A stretch of DNA of 64,000 nucleotides, taken from positions 82,241 through 146,240 of the forward strand of contig CASEIL010000003.1 in NCBI GenBank assembly GCA_949288065.1, read 5' to 3'. This DNA comes from an uncultured Phascolarctobacterium sp. Its GTDB lineage: Bacteria > Bacillota > Negativicutes > Acidaminococcales > Acidaminococcaceae. Of this stretch, positions 16,990 through 26,554 are shown one piece after another (the first letter of the stretch is position 1; every line of letters begins with the position of its first letter). The notes beneath the pieces are model-generated. The model worked only from the letters and a program-made list of their open reading frames with translations, did no database searches and was not told where the DNA came from. Made by a program: the position numbers and the translations under genes.

Positions 16990-18831
16990 ATGATAAATAG
17001 AATAAGACCATTTAATTTTATTATAGAAAGTTTTAGAAGATTTAAAAATATTAATTTTGAATTAGGTAATAAAATTACGGTAATAAGTGGACAAAATGGT
17101 GTAGGAAAATCAAATTTAATCTCACTGATAGCTTCGTGTTCTGGAATAAGCAGAAAATCTGTATTAGGAAGCAATTTTCAACCGGAATTTTATGATTTTT
17201 TTAATATTGATAAGGATGAAAATTATGAAAACTATAAATTATATCTAAGTTATATTGATAGTAATAAGCAAATTGGAGTCACTAAGCGATTAGCTTTTAA
17301 AAATGATACTAAAACTGGCAGAGGTATAAGAATAATACCTCGTACTACTAATAAATTTTCACCTAAAAAAACTATAAAAGAAGTTGAATGTGAAGCAAAA
17401 GAACATTATAATGTTGGTGGAGCAGCTAGGGTAAATATACCAACAATATATTTAAGTTTATCTAGGTTATATCCACTTGGTGAGAGAAAAGAAACTGTAA
17501 CAATTACAGTTGTAAATAGAAAAAATCAGTTTTATCAGAAAAAAGCTAATGAAAAATATAAAGAATGGTATAATTTTGTGATACCTAATTCTGTAAGAGA
17601 AGAAACTTCTTTATTAATCATAAATAAAAAAATGTGTGCAAGACCGGCTTTACATATGAATATAATTGATACGCCTGCATTATCGCAATCTATAGGACAA
17701 GATAATATAGGAAATATTATAAGTGCTTTAGTAGATATTTACATGTTATCACTTGAAAAAGATTATAGTGGAGCATTACTATGCATAGATGAGATAGAAG
17801 TTTCGTTGCATCCGGATACACAAGTTAGGTTATTTAATTTGTTCGATAAATTGGCTGATGAATTGTCAATACAATTTGTACTAAGTTCTCATTCTTTAAC
17901 TATCTTAAAAGAAATATTGAAAAAAGAAAAACGTGATAATGAAAATTTTAAAATAGTATATTTAAAAAATCCATCGGCACCTTATGTTGCTGAGAAAAAA
18001 AGTTATGAGTTACTTAAAGCTGATATGTTTGGAGAGCTAACTTTTGAAAAGACAAAGGTAAAAATTTATTTTGAAGATACAGTTGGAGAAAAAACTTTTT
18101 ATTTATTATTAAAAGCGTTTAAAAATATATACATTAAAATAAAAAATAATTTAGAGTATCCATTTTTAAGAAATTCTGAGAATGTTAATGATTACAAAGC
18201 TATTAATAAAAGAATAATGGATTGTGAGTCTATAATAAATATAGAAGATAATTTAGAAAAAATAGTTTCGGAGCTTGGGTGTGAAGAACTTATAAAAATA
18301 AGCACAATAGATACCTATTTCAAACAGATAATATTTCTTTTGGATGGCGATGCAAGATATAAAGATACAAGACAAAGACCATTGATAAGAAATTTTTTAA
18401 ATAAAAAATATGATTCTCAAAAAGAAAGGTTAAATGATAGAAGTCATACTGATAATATTTGTTTTTTACCTGATTATTTTGCGCCAGAGTCTTTTTTATT
18501 TTATATTGTTAATAATATAGTGAAGAATGAGTTTAATCACTTTTCGTTTTGGAGAGGACTTGAAAGTGATGAAAGTACAGCACTATATACACCAGATAAA
18601 ATAAAATTATTATTTAATAATTTGAATAATGATTTTACAAATGATGATTTAAAAAATATTTTTAAAAACTTCGAAACTAGTAAAATTTGGCAATTTATTC
18701 TTAAGTCAGATATAGTAACATATTATTATTCTGATTATTGTAATATTAATGAATTATTATTATTTATTGAAAAATTAAATAAAGCTTATGAAATGACTTA
18801 TAAAATTGTTTTGGCGAAGAAATTTTCATGA
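16990..18831 (+). CDS. AAA ATPase with OLD/TOPRIM-like C-terminus
   Basis: A 613-residue protein. The N-terminal half is an ABC/SMC-type ATPase: Walker A GQNGVGKS at residues 34-41, a signature-like LSQSIGQDN near 230, and Walker B LLCIDEIE followed by SLHPDTQ and LSSHS. The C-terminal half has an acidic IYFEDTVGEKTFY near residue 357. About 95 residues later comes LLDGDARY, the Glu ... Asp-x-Asp arrangement of a TOPRIM nuclease domain, as in OLD-family proteins. I infer a nucleotide-gated nuclease. It sits between methylase genes (18 nt after the first). ATG 16990 is preferred over GTG 16981 because AAAGGTG is 6 nt upstream. AT-rich and likely acquired. Confidence 0.78.
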   Translation: MINRIRPFNFIIESFRRFKNINFELGNKITVISGQNGVGKSNLISLIASCSGISRKSVLGSNFQPEFYDFFNIDKDENYENYKLYLSYIDSNKQIGVTKRLAFKNDTKTGRGIRIIPRTTNKFSPKKTIKEVECEAKEHYNVGGAARVNIPTIYLSLSRLYPLGERKETVTITVVNRKNQFYQKKANEKYKEWYNFVIPNSVREETSLLIINKKMCARPALHMNIIDTPALSQSIGQDNIGNIISALVDIYMLSLEKDYSGALLCIDEIEVSLHPDTQVRLFNLFDKLADELSIQFVLSSHSLTILKEILKKEKRDNENFKIVYLKNPSAPYVAEKKSYELLKADMFGELTFEKTKVKIYFEDTVGEKTFYLLLKAFKNIYIKIKNNLEYPFLRNSENVNDYKAINKRIMDCESIINIEDNLEKIVSELGCEELIKISTIDTYFKQIIFLLDGDARYKDTRQRPLIRNFLNKKYDSQKERLNDRSHTDNICFLPDYFAPESFLFYIVNNIVKNEFNHFSFWRGLESDESTALYTPDKIKLLFNNLNNDFTNDDLKNIFKNFETSKIWQFILKSDIVTYYYSDYCNINELLLFIEKLNKAYEMTYKIVLAKKFS

Positions 18832-18852
18832 TTTTTAGTGGAAGTTGTTGCT

Positions 18853-19896
18853 ATGGAAATAAAAAAAATATTTTATAAAACTTCATACATCAACAATCGC
18901 AGATACTTGGGTAATAAGTATAAATTGTTACCTTTTATTAAGCGCGTCGTAAATGCAGAGTGTAAAGAAATTGAATCTGTAGCAGATATTTTTGCGGGTA
19001 CTGGTGCAGTATCATCTGCTTTTGTAGATGATAAAATAATTATTACTAATGATTTAATGTATAGTAACTATATTTGCAACTATGCTTGGTTTTCAAGTCA
19101 AACATATAATCCTCAGGTAATTATCGATTATGTTGTTAAATATAATAATATTGAAAAACTTGAAGATAATTATATGACTAAAAATTTTAGTGATACATAT
19201 TTTAGTCGTGATGATTGTTCTAAAATTGGTATTATCAGAGAAGATATAGAAGATAGTTTTATTAATAGAAAGATTAATGAACGTGAAAGAGCTTTATTAA
19301 TAACTTCGCTTCTTTATGCTATGGATAAAATTGCCAATACTTGCGGACATTATGATGCTTACAGAAAAAATGCTAAATTTGAAAGGCATTTAGAATTATT
19401 TGTACCTTTGGCAAAAGTGCATAATAATGAAAAAAATCGTTGTTTTAACGAAGATGCTAATGATTTAGTAAAAAATATTTATGCTGATTTAGTTTATATT
19501 GACCCTCCATATAATTCGCGTCAATATTGTGATGCATATCATTTATTAGAAAATGTTGCTTTGTGGCAAAAGCCGGAAGTACATGGTGTCGCAAGAAAAA
19601 TGGACAGAAAAAATATGAAAAGTCAATATTGCACTAAGAGTGCTACACAAGTATTTGAGCAGCTCATAAAAGATATAAATTCTAAATACATTTTGTTTTC
19701 TTACAATAACATGGAAACTAAAGGCAATGATCGTTCAAATGCTAAAATTACCGATGAAGATATAATGCGAATATTAACAAATAAAGGTACGGTTAAAGTT
19801 TTTGAGGAAGATTATAAGGCTTTTACTACAGGCAAGTCTGATATAAGCGGAAATAAAGAACGATTATTTTTATGTAAATGTCAATTGAAGGAGTAA
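18853..19896 (+). CDS. D12-class adenine methyltransferase, type IIS M1-like
   Basis: A 347-residue adenine methylase. The opening RRYLGNKYKLLPFI and SAM motif DIFAGTGAVSSAF near residue 44 are followed by the catalytic DPPYNSRQYCDAYHLLEN near 217. This form is characteristic of one half of the paired methylases (as in M.FokI) that modify the two strands of an asymmetric type IIS site. ATG 18853 follows GTGGAAG. The next gene, 4 nt downstream, is a second methylase, and an AlwI-like nuclease follows. That context supports a type IIS system. Recognition sequence not determinable by eye. Confidence 0.87.
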   Translation: MEIKKIFYKTSYINNRRYLGNKYKLLPFIKRVVNAECKEIESVADIFAGTGAVSSAFVDDKIIITNDLMYSNYICNYAWFSSQTYNPQVIIDYVVKYNNIEKLEDNYMTKNFSDTYFSRDDCSKIGIIREDIEDSFINRKINERERALLITSLLYAMDKIANTCGHYDAYRKNAKFERHLELFVPLAKVHNNEKNRCFNEDANDLVKNIYADLVYIDPPYNSRQYCDAYHLLENVALWQKPEVHGVARKMDRKNMKSQYCTKSATQVFEQLIKDINSKYILFSYNNMETKGNDRSNAKITDEDIMRILTNKGTVKVFEEDYKAFTTGKSDISGNKERLFLCKCQLKE

Positions 19897-19900
19897 TTTA

Positions 19901-20821
19901 ATGATTCAATCACCATTAAATTATACTGGCGGCAAATACAGATTATTACCACAAATTTTACCTAACTTTCCTGAAAAGGTAGGTGTTTTTGTTGATTTGT
20001 TTTGTGGTGGCTGCAACGTAGGTATCAATATAGAAGCTGACAAAGTTATTTATAACGATTTAAATAGGAATTTGTTATATTTGTATAATACTTTCAGAAA
20101 CTTAGATAAAGATACAACTTTTTATTGGATTTATCATATTATAAAAGAATATAATTTATCATTAGTAAGTGAACATGGCTATGATTTTTATAATTGTGAC
20201 AGCAGTAAAGGCTTAGGCAATTATAATAGAGAAGGTTTTTTGAAGCTTCGTTCTGATTTTAATAATAAAACATTATCGCATAATGAAGACTATTATTACT
20301 ATATAATGCTGTATGTAATAATAGTATATGCTTTTAATAATCAAATCAGGTTTAATAGTAATGGTGAATTTAATCTGCCTGTAGGAAAAAGAGATTTTAA
20401 TAATAAAATTCAGGATAAATTATCAAAATTTATTGATCGGTTGAAAACGCAGAATAGTATATTTACCTGTCAGGATTTTAGAAATTTTGATATTAACACA
20501 TTAACTGAAAATGATTTTGTTTATGCTGACCCTCCGTATTTGATTACTTGTGCAACATATAATGAACAGGGTGGATGGACAGCAAATGATGAAAGGGATT
20601 TGCTGATTTTTTTAGATAATTTAAATGAGAATAAAATAAAATTTGCTTTATCTAATGTTCTGCAAAGTAAGGGGAAAGAAAATAAAATATTGCAGGCTTG
20701 GTTAGAAAAAAATGTTAATCATTATAGGACGATTCATTTAAATTACAGCTACTCAAATTCTAATTATCAAACTAAAGATAAAACGAAAAGTTCGGATGAG
20801 GTTTTAATAATCAATTATTAA
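19901..20821 (+). CDS. D12-class adenine methyltransferase, type IIS M2-like
   Basis: A 306-residue Dam-like enzyme starting IQSPLNYTGGKYRLL. It has SAM motif VDLFCGGCNVG near residue 30, IYNDLNRNLL near 50 and catalytic ADPPYLITCATY near 208. It would methylate the opposite strand from the preceding methylase. GAAGGAG lies 8 nt before the ATG. It is 12 nt upstream of the endonuclease gene. High AT content as in the rest of the cluster. Confidence 0.9.
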   Translation: MIQSPLNYTGGKYRLLPQILPNFPEKVGVFVDLFCGGCNVGINIEADKVIYNDLNRNLLYLYNTFRNLDKDTTFYWIYHIIKEYNLSLVSEHGYDFYNCDSSKGLGNYNREGFLKLRSDFNNKTLSHNEDYYYYIMLYVIIVYAFNNQIRFNSNGEFNLPVGKRDFNNKIQDKLSKFIDRLKTQNSIFTCQDFRNFDINTLTENDFVYADPPYLITCATYNEQGGWTANDERDLLIFLDNLNENKIKFALSNVLQSKGKENKILQAWLEKNVNHYRTIHLNYSYSNSNYQTKDKTKSSDEVLIINY

Positions 20822-20833
20822 GGAGCAACTGAT

Positions 20834-22804
20834 ATGAGTAAAATTCCTTATAAACAATATTGCTGGAGTTTGGGAACAACAAGTTTCAGAACTAAAAATT
20901 TTAATAAAACTATTGAAGAACAGTTAATGCTTTTAGATGACTTTTGGAAATTGCCAGAAAATAGAAATGAAAATTGGGCAAGTAATGATAAATTACAATC
21001 AAATTATTATGATTTTATGCATAAAAGTGAGTTTATAACGGGTAGTGCTGGTAATAAACCTAAAGATGCCAGAGAAAAAACTTCTGGCTTAGTTGATATT
21101 GGCTTAATTGATGAAGGGAGAAGATTAACTGAAGCTGGTTTGGCACTGCTTTCTATTAGTAAAAAAGCTGATTTTGAGAGCGATAATTTTTTACAGATAG
21201 ATAAAGATAGTTTTGTATATTTAAAACAGTTATTAAAAACATCAAATAATATTAATGGCGACACTGTGCGCCCTTTTATTGTTTTATTATATTTGCTTTC
21301 GAATTTTGATGAATTAACTTTAGATGAATATGCTTATTTATTGCCTTTGTGTACAAATGCAGATTATACAAAAGAAATAATTGAAGCAATAAAAGATTAT
21401 CGTGCAGGCAAAACAACAATAGATGAAATTATTATATTCAGATTGATGAAAATGGATAATTATCAATCTGCTCTTAAAAAATTTTTAGAAGATGAAGTTA
21501 CAGAAGATTTGCTGTGTGAAGTTGGACTAAATAGAAAAAGTCGAAGCTATGATAAAACCTATTTTGGTTTATATAAAAATTTATATGATGTATACGTTAA
21601 TAATAAATTGACAAAGTTGATAGATGTATATAATGCGACACAAAAAGTAAGAATAGGTATATGGTGGCGTAATTATTTATTTAATACGACATCTGCAAAA
21701 GCTATCAGTAAATATCCAGAGAGATGTAAAAATAAAACTGTATTTGAGAAAATAAAAACAGAAGAAGATTTTAAAACAGAATTTTTCAAAATAATGCATT
21801 TATTCAAAGCGAAATCTACTTTGTCAGACTATTTGGATTTAAATCGCAGATATATAAAAGTTACTGATATAATTTTGTTTGAAGATAATGTGGTAAAACT
21901 TGATAATATACCTAAATACTTTTTTAAACCAGTAATTGATGAATTATATAAAGAAGCGTATAATTCTTCTGATTTTCTATTTAAAGATGTTGAATTAACT
22001 GATATATGTAAAGCATTGGTATTTAATGAAAAATCTATAGTAAGTGGTGTAAATAAAGAATTTGCTATTAATTTAAAAACATTAAATGAAGTTCAGAATG
22101 TTGTAGATAAAAAACGCTATGACAGGTTAAATGTATTAATTGATAATAAATTCAATGATAATAATTTGCTGAATTTGTTGGACTATTTTAAGGAACGTAA
22201 AGATAAAGAAATTTATCAAATGGTAACTGATAGTGCAGATATACCAACAATATTTGAATATGTATTAGGCATTATCTGGTACAAAATAAGTGATAGAAAA
22301 GGCAAAATTCTTGACTATATGAAATTATCGCTTGATGCTGATTTATTGCCTAAAACGCATGCAGCAGGCGGTGAAGCGGATATAGTATATGAATATGAAA
22401 AAACACAATATTATCCTAAACATTCATTGCTATTAGAAGCAACCTTAGCAGATAATACCAATCAACGCCGAATGGAAATGGAGCCTGTTTCCAGACATTT
22501 GGGACAGCATTTATTGAATAAAGGCAATTTAAAATCATATTGTGTTTTTGCTACTACTTTTCTTCATATCAATGTTGTATCTGACTTTAGAATGAGAAAA
22601 GACAATTATTATTATGATTCAAAAGATGAAAGCAAATTTATTAAAGGAATGAAGATTATACCTTTAGAAACAAATGATTTAAAAAATATTATTTTGAAAA
22701 AGAAAAAATATAAAGATTTGTATAGTGTATTTGATAATATGCATAACCAGCAATTAGCGCCATATGAATGGCGACAAAAATTGTCTAATGTTATTGCAAA
22801 TTAA
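20834..22804 (+). CDS. AlwI-like type IIS restriction endonuclease
   Basis: A 656-residue protein. The start [16 protein letters not shown]...[12 protein letters not shown] resembles the AlwI family (AlwI, PleI, MlyI, BstNBI relatives), which cut at a fixed distance from an asymmetric site. The likely PD-(D/E)xK catalytic centre is [11 protein letters not shown] near residue 515 followed by LLLEATLAD near 534. The last acidic residue sits in Glu-x-Thr, a form used in this family in place of Glu-x-Lys. The two methylases directly upstream would protect host DNA. Ribosome site AAGGAGC. Assignment by pattern memory, not by search; a close alternative is another helical-N-terminus type II enzyme. 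Confidence 0.78.
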   Translation: MSKIPYKQYCWSLGTTSFRTKNFNKTIEEQLMLLDDFWKLPENRNENWASNDKLQSNYYDFMHKSEFITGSAGNKPKDAREKTSGLVDIGLIDEGRRLTEAGLALLSISKKADFESDNFLQIDKDSFVYLKQLLKTSNNINGDTVRPFIVLLYLLSNFDELTLDEYAYLLPLCTNADYTKEIIEAIKDYRAGKTTIDEIIIFRLMKMDNYQSALKKFLEDEVTEDLLCEVGLNRKSRSYDKTYFGLYKNLYDVYVNNKLTKLIDVYNATQKVRIGIWWRNYLFNTTSAKAISKYPERCKNKTVFEKIKTEEDFKTEFFKIMHLFKAKSTLSDYLDLNRRYIKVTDIILFEDNVVKLDNIPKYFFKPVIDELYKEAYNSSDFLFKDVELTDICKALVFNEKSIVSGVNKEFAINLKTLNEVQNVVDKKRYDRLNVLIDNKFNDNNLLNLLDYFKERKDKEIYQMVTDSADIPTIFEYVLGIIWYKISDRKGKILDYMKLSLDADLLPKTHAAGGEADIVYEYEKTQYYPKHSLLLEATLADNTNQRRMEMEPVSRHLGQHLLNKGNLKSYCVFATTFLHINVVSDFRMRKDNYYYDSKDESKFIKGMKIIPLETNDLKNIILKKKKYKDLYSVFDNMHNQQLAPYEWRQKLSNVIAN

Positions 22805-22836
22805 GTAGTAAGAAAATTGCAAAAGGAGGTCTTCCC

Positions 22837-23157
22837 ATGATTGTTACAACTACACAAACTGTTGAAGGCAGGCAGATTGCTGAGTATAAGGGCATTGTTT
22901 TTGGTGAAGTAGTGTCCGGCGTAAATTTTGTTAAGGATTTATTTTCCGGCATTACGGATATTTTTGGCGGGCGCAGCAGCACTTACGAAAATGAGCTTGA
23001 AGAAGCGCGCGAAAAGGCGATTGAGGAAATGTGCGAGCGTGCTGCTAAACGTGGTGCTAATGCCGTTGTCGGTGTCGATGTTGACTACGAAGTTTTAGGC
23101 AAGGAAAACGGTATGCTGATGGTCAGCGTAAGCGGCACGGCAGTAAAGTTAAAATAA
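22837..23157 (+). CDS. ybjQ: YbjQ/UPF0145 family protein
   Basis: A 106-residue protein of the YbjQ family, a pentameric beta-rich fold labelled heavy-metal-binding in some databases though the function is not established. The sequence has [19 protein letters not shown] at the start and the family's [14 protein letters not shown] and [11 protein letters not shown] near the end. GC content is that of the host, unlike both neighbours. Only 32 nt separate it from the restriction gene, so its native promoter is not visible. AAAAGGAGG precedes the ATG. No terminator follows; the 3' end is repeated 3.4 kb downstream. Confidence 0.9.
   Translation: MIVTTTQTVEGRQIAEYKGIVFGEVVSGVNFVKDLFSGITDIFGGRSSTYENELEEAREKAIEEMCERAAKRGANAVVGVDVDYEVLGKENGMLMVSVSGTAVKLK
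23056..23157 (+). repeat. Left copy of a 102-bp direct repeat (ybjQ 3' end)
   Basis: Matches 26557-26658 at 96 of 102 positions by my count. The three differences in the later part are silent third-base changes (GAC/GAT, TTA/TTG, GGT/GGC), the other three cluster at the left edge. The repeat brackets the retron unit. Confidence 0.9.
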
Positions 23158-23196
23158 AAGATATAAAACCCAAGATTTTAATATAGAAAAGGTAAT

Positions 23197-24096
23197 ATGA
23201 TTATCATGGGAGATTTTAATATACAAAAAATAGTTAAAGATATTTATGAAAATATTTTTTGCTATATAAATCAGGAATATATTATAGTATTTTTATGCGG
23301 TGGAATAAGTACTAAAATAAAAAAATCGCTGAGGGATAAAATTCGTATATTAATTGAAGGAGAAAAAATTAAATTTTATGGTTCTTTACCTATAAAAATA
23401 TTTTATCCTGAAGATTTGTTAATGGATTTATTAAATAAGAATAAAAAGGATGATTTGCTTAGTTACGAACAATTTTTAGCTGATAATTCTAATATTATTG
23501 TGATTATTTGTGAAAGTCCTGGTGCATTGGTTGAATTGGGTGCATTTACAAATAACAAATATACAGTTAATAAGGTGATAGCAGCTGTTGATAAAAAATA
23601 TATTAAGGATAAAAGTTTTATAATGCTAGGACCTATAAAATTTTTGAAAAAAATAAGTAAATTAAATTTTATTAGCTATTCTTCTGATGAAACTGATTTT
23701 GCCAAACATTTAATGAAAAATATAAAAGAAAAACATTCAAAAAATTATGTAGACAATGGAGTTAAATTAAATACTATAATTGGTTTATATTATTTTATTC
23801 AACTTTTGTTGTATTATTTTAAGGAATTAGATTTTAAAAGACTAATTACTATGATTAGTTTTTTGATAACAGAGGAAAATATTAAGTTAAAAGATCTTAA
23901 TATAATGATTAATACATCTTTAAAATTATTATTTACAGATAAAAGAATTTTTAAAACTACAAATTTACAAAATCCGGCATATAGATTAACTATAGAAGGA
24001 TTTTATTCTATTGAAAAAATAATTTCAAACTGTACAAGCAGTAAAATATGTGATAAAATACGGTTAAGGGTAATGTATAATAGTTATTATAAATAA
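23197..24096 (+). CDS. Retron effector, nucleoside-deoxyribosyltransferase-like (Eco1/Ec86 type)
   Basis: A 299-residue protein. Residues 28-160 show the Ec86-type effector pattern: IVFLCGG, IFYPEDLLMDLL, LLSYEQFLADNSNIIVIICESPGALVELGAF, then KSFIMLGPIKFLKK. The Glu/Ser-rich ESPGxxxELGAF segment is the nucleoside-deoxyribosyltransferase-like active site. The C-terminal 60 residues (ITEENIKL..., PAYRLTIEGFYSIEKII) resemble the winged-helix tail of those effectors. In Eco1-type retrons this protein is a toxin held by the RT-msDNA complex and released on phage attack. It lies directly before the msr-msd RNA. GAAAAGG precedes the ATG. Resemblance is from recalled family sequence, and convincing. 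Confidence 0.88.
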   Translation: MIIMGDFNIQKIVKDIYENIFCYINQEYIIVFLCGGISTKIKKSLRDKIRILIEGEKIKFYGSLPIKIFYPEDLLMDLLNKNKKDDLLSYEQFLADNSNIIVIICESPGALVELGAFTNNKYTVNKVIAAVDKKYIKDKSFIMLGPIKFLKKISKLNFISYSSDETDFAKHLMKNIKEKHSKNYVDNGVKLNTIIGLYYFIQLLLYYFKELDFKRLITMISFLITEENIKLKDLNIMINTSLKLLFTDKRIFKTTNLQNPAYRLTIEGFYSIEKIISNCTSSKICDKIRLRVMYNSYYK

Positions 24097-24265
24097 CACC
24101 CCGTTCTTAGAATTGTTGTCTATATGCATTAATTGACAACTGGGGGTTGATTCGGCCTCACAAGAGTAATAATTACACGAAATTAGCCAAAGCAACGTAA
24201 GACTTAGATAATATCTTAACTCTTACGTTGCTTTACCCAAAAGTATATTGAGTAAGAATGGGGTG
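24097..24265 (+). ncRNA. Retron msr-msd RNA
   Basis: The a1 repeat CACCCCGTTCTTA (24097-24109) pairs with a2 TAAGAATGGGGTG (24253-24265) over 13 bp with one G-U. The G at 24110, following TTA, is the likely branching guanosine. The msr part has a GTTGTC/GACAAC hairpin (24115-24140). A second hairpin TGGGG/CCTCA (24141-24160) has loop GTTGATTCGG, close to the second msr loop of Ec86 as I recall it. The msd part has a perfect 14-bp stem AAAGCAACGTAAGA / TCTTACGTTGCTTT (24189-24202, 24221-24234) with further internal pairing. It starts one base after the effector stop and ends 6 nt before the RT start. Confidence 0.92.
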
Positions 24266-24271
24266 TTTGAT

Positions 24272-25273
24272 ATGGATAATAATACTATTTTAAATACTTT
24301 AAATGTGCCTGTTATAAATAATTTTGAACATTTTGCGGAGCAACTTTCTTTAACAAAGAGGTTGCTTTATTTTTTAATATTTAAAAGTGAAAAATGTTAT
24401 AAATTAAAAACTATACCTAAGAAGAATGGTAAAAATAGAACTTTGCATATTCCTCAATTTGCTTTAAAAGTTGTGCAGAGGTGGATATTAAAAGAAATTT
24501 TGGAAAAAATACGTGTATCTAATCAATCTATGGCTTTTGTTCCAAAGAAAAATGGATTATTAACTAACGCTCAAAGTCATAAAGATAATGTTTTTATTTT
24601 AGAAATGGATCTGCATAATTTTTTTGAAAGTATAGATAAAAAACGGGTTTTTAATTTGTTTTATGCAATAGGATATAATAAAAAAGTTTCTGCTATGTTA
24701 ACTAATTTGTGTACGTATAATAATGTATTGCCACAAGGTGCTGTTACTTCTCCATATATAGCAAATTTAATTGCTTTTCATTTAGATAAGAGATTGAATG
24801 GATTATGCAGTAGAAGAGATATTGTTTATACGAGATATGCTGATGATTTAAGTTTTTCATCAAATAATAGAAGTAATTTAAATTCTATAGAGAAGTTAGT
24901 TAAGAAAATAATATCAGATGAAGGCTTTGAGATTAATTCTCAAAAAACAAGATATTTATCTAACGATGTAAAAAAGACAGTTACAGGCATTACGATTAAT
25001 AATTATGCTGTGCATGCAGATAAGAAACTAAAGAAAAAGATAAGGGCAATGATATTCTATTCAATAACAAATCAAGATTATAGTATGAATGAGAATATAA
25101 AAGGTAGTATTGCATTTGTCAATTCAATCGAAAAAGTATATAAAGAAAAAATAATCAAATATATCATTAATATTACTAAGAAAGATTATTTGAAAAGTAA
25201 TGTTTATATTGTGAATAAATATAATGAAAACAAACTTTTTGAAAATCTGCCAAATATGAAATATGAAGTTTAA
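24272..25273 (+). CDS. Retron reverse transcriptase
   Basis: A 333-residue RT that makes msDNA from the adjacent ncRNA. All retron landmarks are present: the retron-specific NAxxH motif as NAQSH (residues 99-103), and catalytic Asp113 in LEMDLHNFF. LPQGAVTSP is at 153-161, YADD at 189-192, and the thumb-region VTG at 237-239. A longer frame from TTG 24248 would run through the a2 repeat. ATG 24272 is preferred, with GGGGTG of a2 (24260-24265) acting as the only plausible ribosome site 6 nt upstream. It is followed 57 nt later by a DUF2971 gene. AT-rich like the rest of the element. Confidence 0.95.
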   Translation: MDNNTILNTLNVPVINNFEHFAEQLSLTKRLLYFLIFKSEKCYKLKTIPKKNGKNRTLHIPQFALKVVQRWILKEILEKIRVSNQSMAFVPKKNGLLTNAQSHKDNVFILEMDLHNFFESIDKKRVFNLFYAIGYNKKVSAMLTNLCTYNNVLPQGAVTSPYIANLIAFHLDKRLNGLCSRRDIVYTRYADDLSFSSNNRSNLNSIEKLVKKIISDEGFEINSQKTRYLSNDVKKTVTGITINNYAVHADKKLKKKIRAMIFYSITNQDYSMNENIKGSIAFVNSIEKVYKEKIIKYIINITKKDYLKSNVYIVNKYNENKLFENLPNMKYEV

Positions 25274-25330
25274 AAAAATAGAATTTTTTCATTATATTAT
25301 TATATATGGTGGTGAAAAAAAGATTGGACG

Positions 25331-26545
25331 ATGAGAAAAACCGAGAAGAAATATAGTGATTATCATAAAGTTTCAGAATATGATAAAAGTGATTACAGAA
25401 GTTTTTTGTACAAAGGAGATTGGGTAAAACATCAAATTGATGAGATTGTAAAAGAAGCACTTAATAATAAAAACAGTATTTTTAAAACTATATTTCAAAA
25501 AGAGTTTTTGCATAAAGAACATTTACCACAAAAATTATATAAATTTTATCCTTTTACTCAAAATTCTTTAAAGTGTATTGAAAATGATAGTATATATTTA
25601 AATGAATCTTCTAATTTTAATGATCCTTTTGATTCTTTAATACAAACAAATAAACAAGAGTTTTTAAAGCGATATATTTTAGGAAAAATTGAAGAAACCA
25701 ATTTACTAAAAAGAAACATTATAACTGAAACGGAATATTATACTTTAGTACATTCCGTTTGTGATAATAGTTATAATGAAAATTATAATTTGTATGGTAA
25801 AAGATTTTTTGACGTGTTTCTAAAATTAAGCAATGAAAAAGAATTTGTGAGTGACTGGTATGTATATGCTAATAGACTTTTTGACCAGACTATGGTAGAA
25901 ATTAAAAGAAGAAGTATGAGAATATGCTGTTTTTCTTCTTTAAATGATGATGAATTAAGTAAATATATGGAAATGTGGGGACATTATACTGATAGTCATA
26001 AAGGATTTTGTGTTGAATATGATTTTTCAAATTATTTGATTAGATTAAAAGAAAATAATATTAATAAACTTGAAACTGCTATTTTGAATTGTATATTCCC
26101 GTGTTTATATAAAAGTGTTCCTGTTTTTCTTTCACCTTTAATTTTTTATAAAATTGCGTTAAAAAAGCATTTAACCAATCATCAAACAGTTTTATTAGAA
26201 AAAAGTATTCTTAATTCGCATATATATAAATCCAATTCATGGAGTTATGAAAAGGAATGGCGAATTATTATGCCTGATGAAATTAGTTCTATATGGAATT
26301 ATTTATTGCCATTCCCATATATAAAAAGTATTTATTTGGGAGTAAACATGAAAAAAGATGATAAGGAATACTTGTATAAAATTGGCAAACGAAAAAATAT
26401 AGAAGTTTATGATGCGAAATTAAATGAATATAATTATAAGTTAGATTTTTACAAACTAAATACAGAAAGATATTTTAAAGAGCAAAATGAAGATAGAGTT
26501 ATTGCTCTAAATAATAAATTGAATTTTTATTATAATACAAAATAA
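25331..26545 (+). CDS. DUF2971 protein linked to the retron
   Basis: A 404-residue protein of the DUF2971 family. The landmarks are [26 protein letters not shown] near residue 100, [17 protein letters not shown] near 225, and [10 protein letters not shown] near 320. The function is unknown; such genes are common in phage-defence neighbourhoods. The 85-residue N-terminal region before the domain is extra. No good ribosome site precedes ATG 25331: a GGTGGTG sits about 17-23 nt upstream and opens a 14-codon frame overlapping the start, so coupling is possible. It ends 11 nt before the truncated ybjQ copy. Confidence 0.8.
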   Translation: MRKTEKKYSDYHKVSEYDKSDYRSFLYKGDWVKHQIDEIVKEALNNKNSIFKTIFQKEFLHKEHLPQKLYKFYPFTQNSLKCIENDSIYLNESSNFNDPFDSLIQTNKQEFLKRYILGKIEETNLLKRNIITETEYYTLVHSVCDNSYNENYNLYGKRFFDVFLKLSNEKEFVSDWYVYANRLFDQTMVEIKRRSMRICCFSSLNDDELSKYMEMWGHYTDSHKGFCVEYDFSNYLIRLKENNINKLETAILNCIFPCLYKSVPVFLSPLIFYKIALKKHLTNHQTVLLEKSILNSHIYKSNSWSYEKEWRIIMPDEISSIWNYLLPFPYIKSIYLGVNMKKDDKEYLYKIGKRKNIEVYDAKLNEYNYKLDFYKLNTERYFKEQNEDRVIALNNKLNFYYNTK

Positions 26546-26554
26546 AAAGATTAG

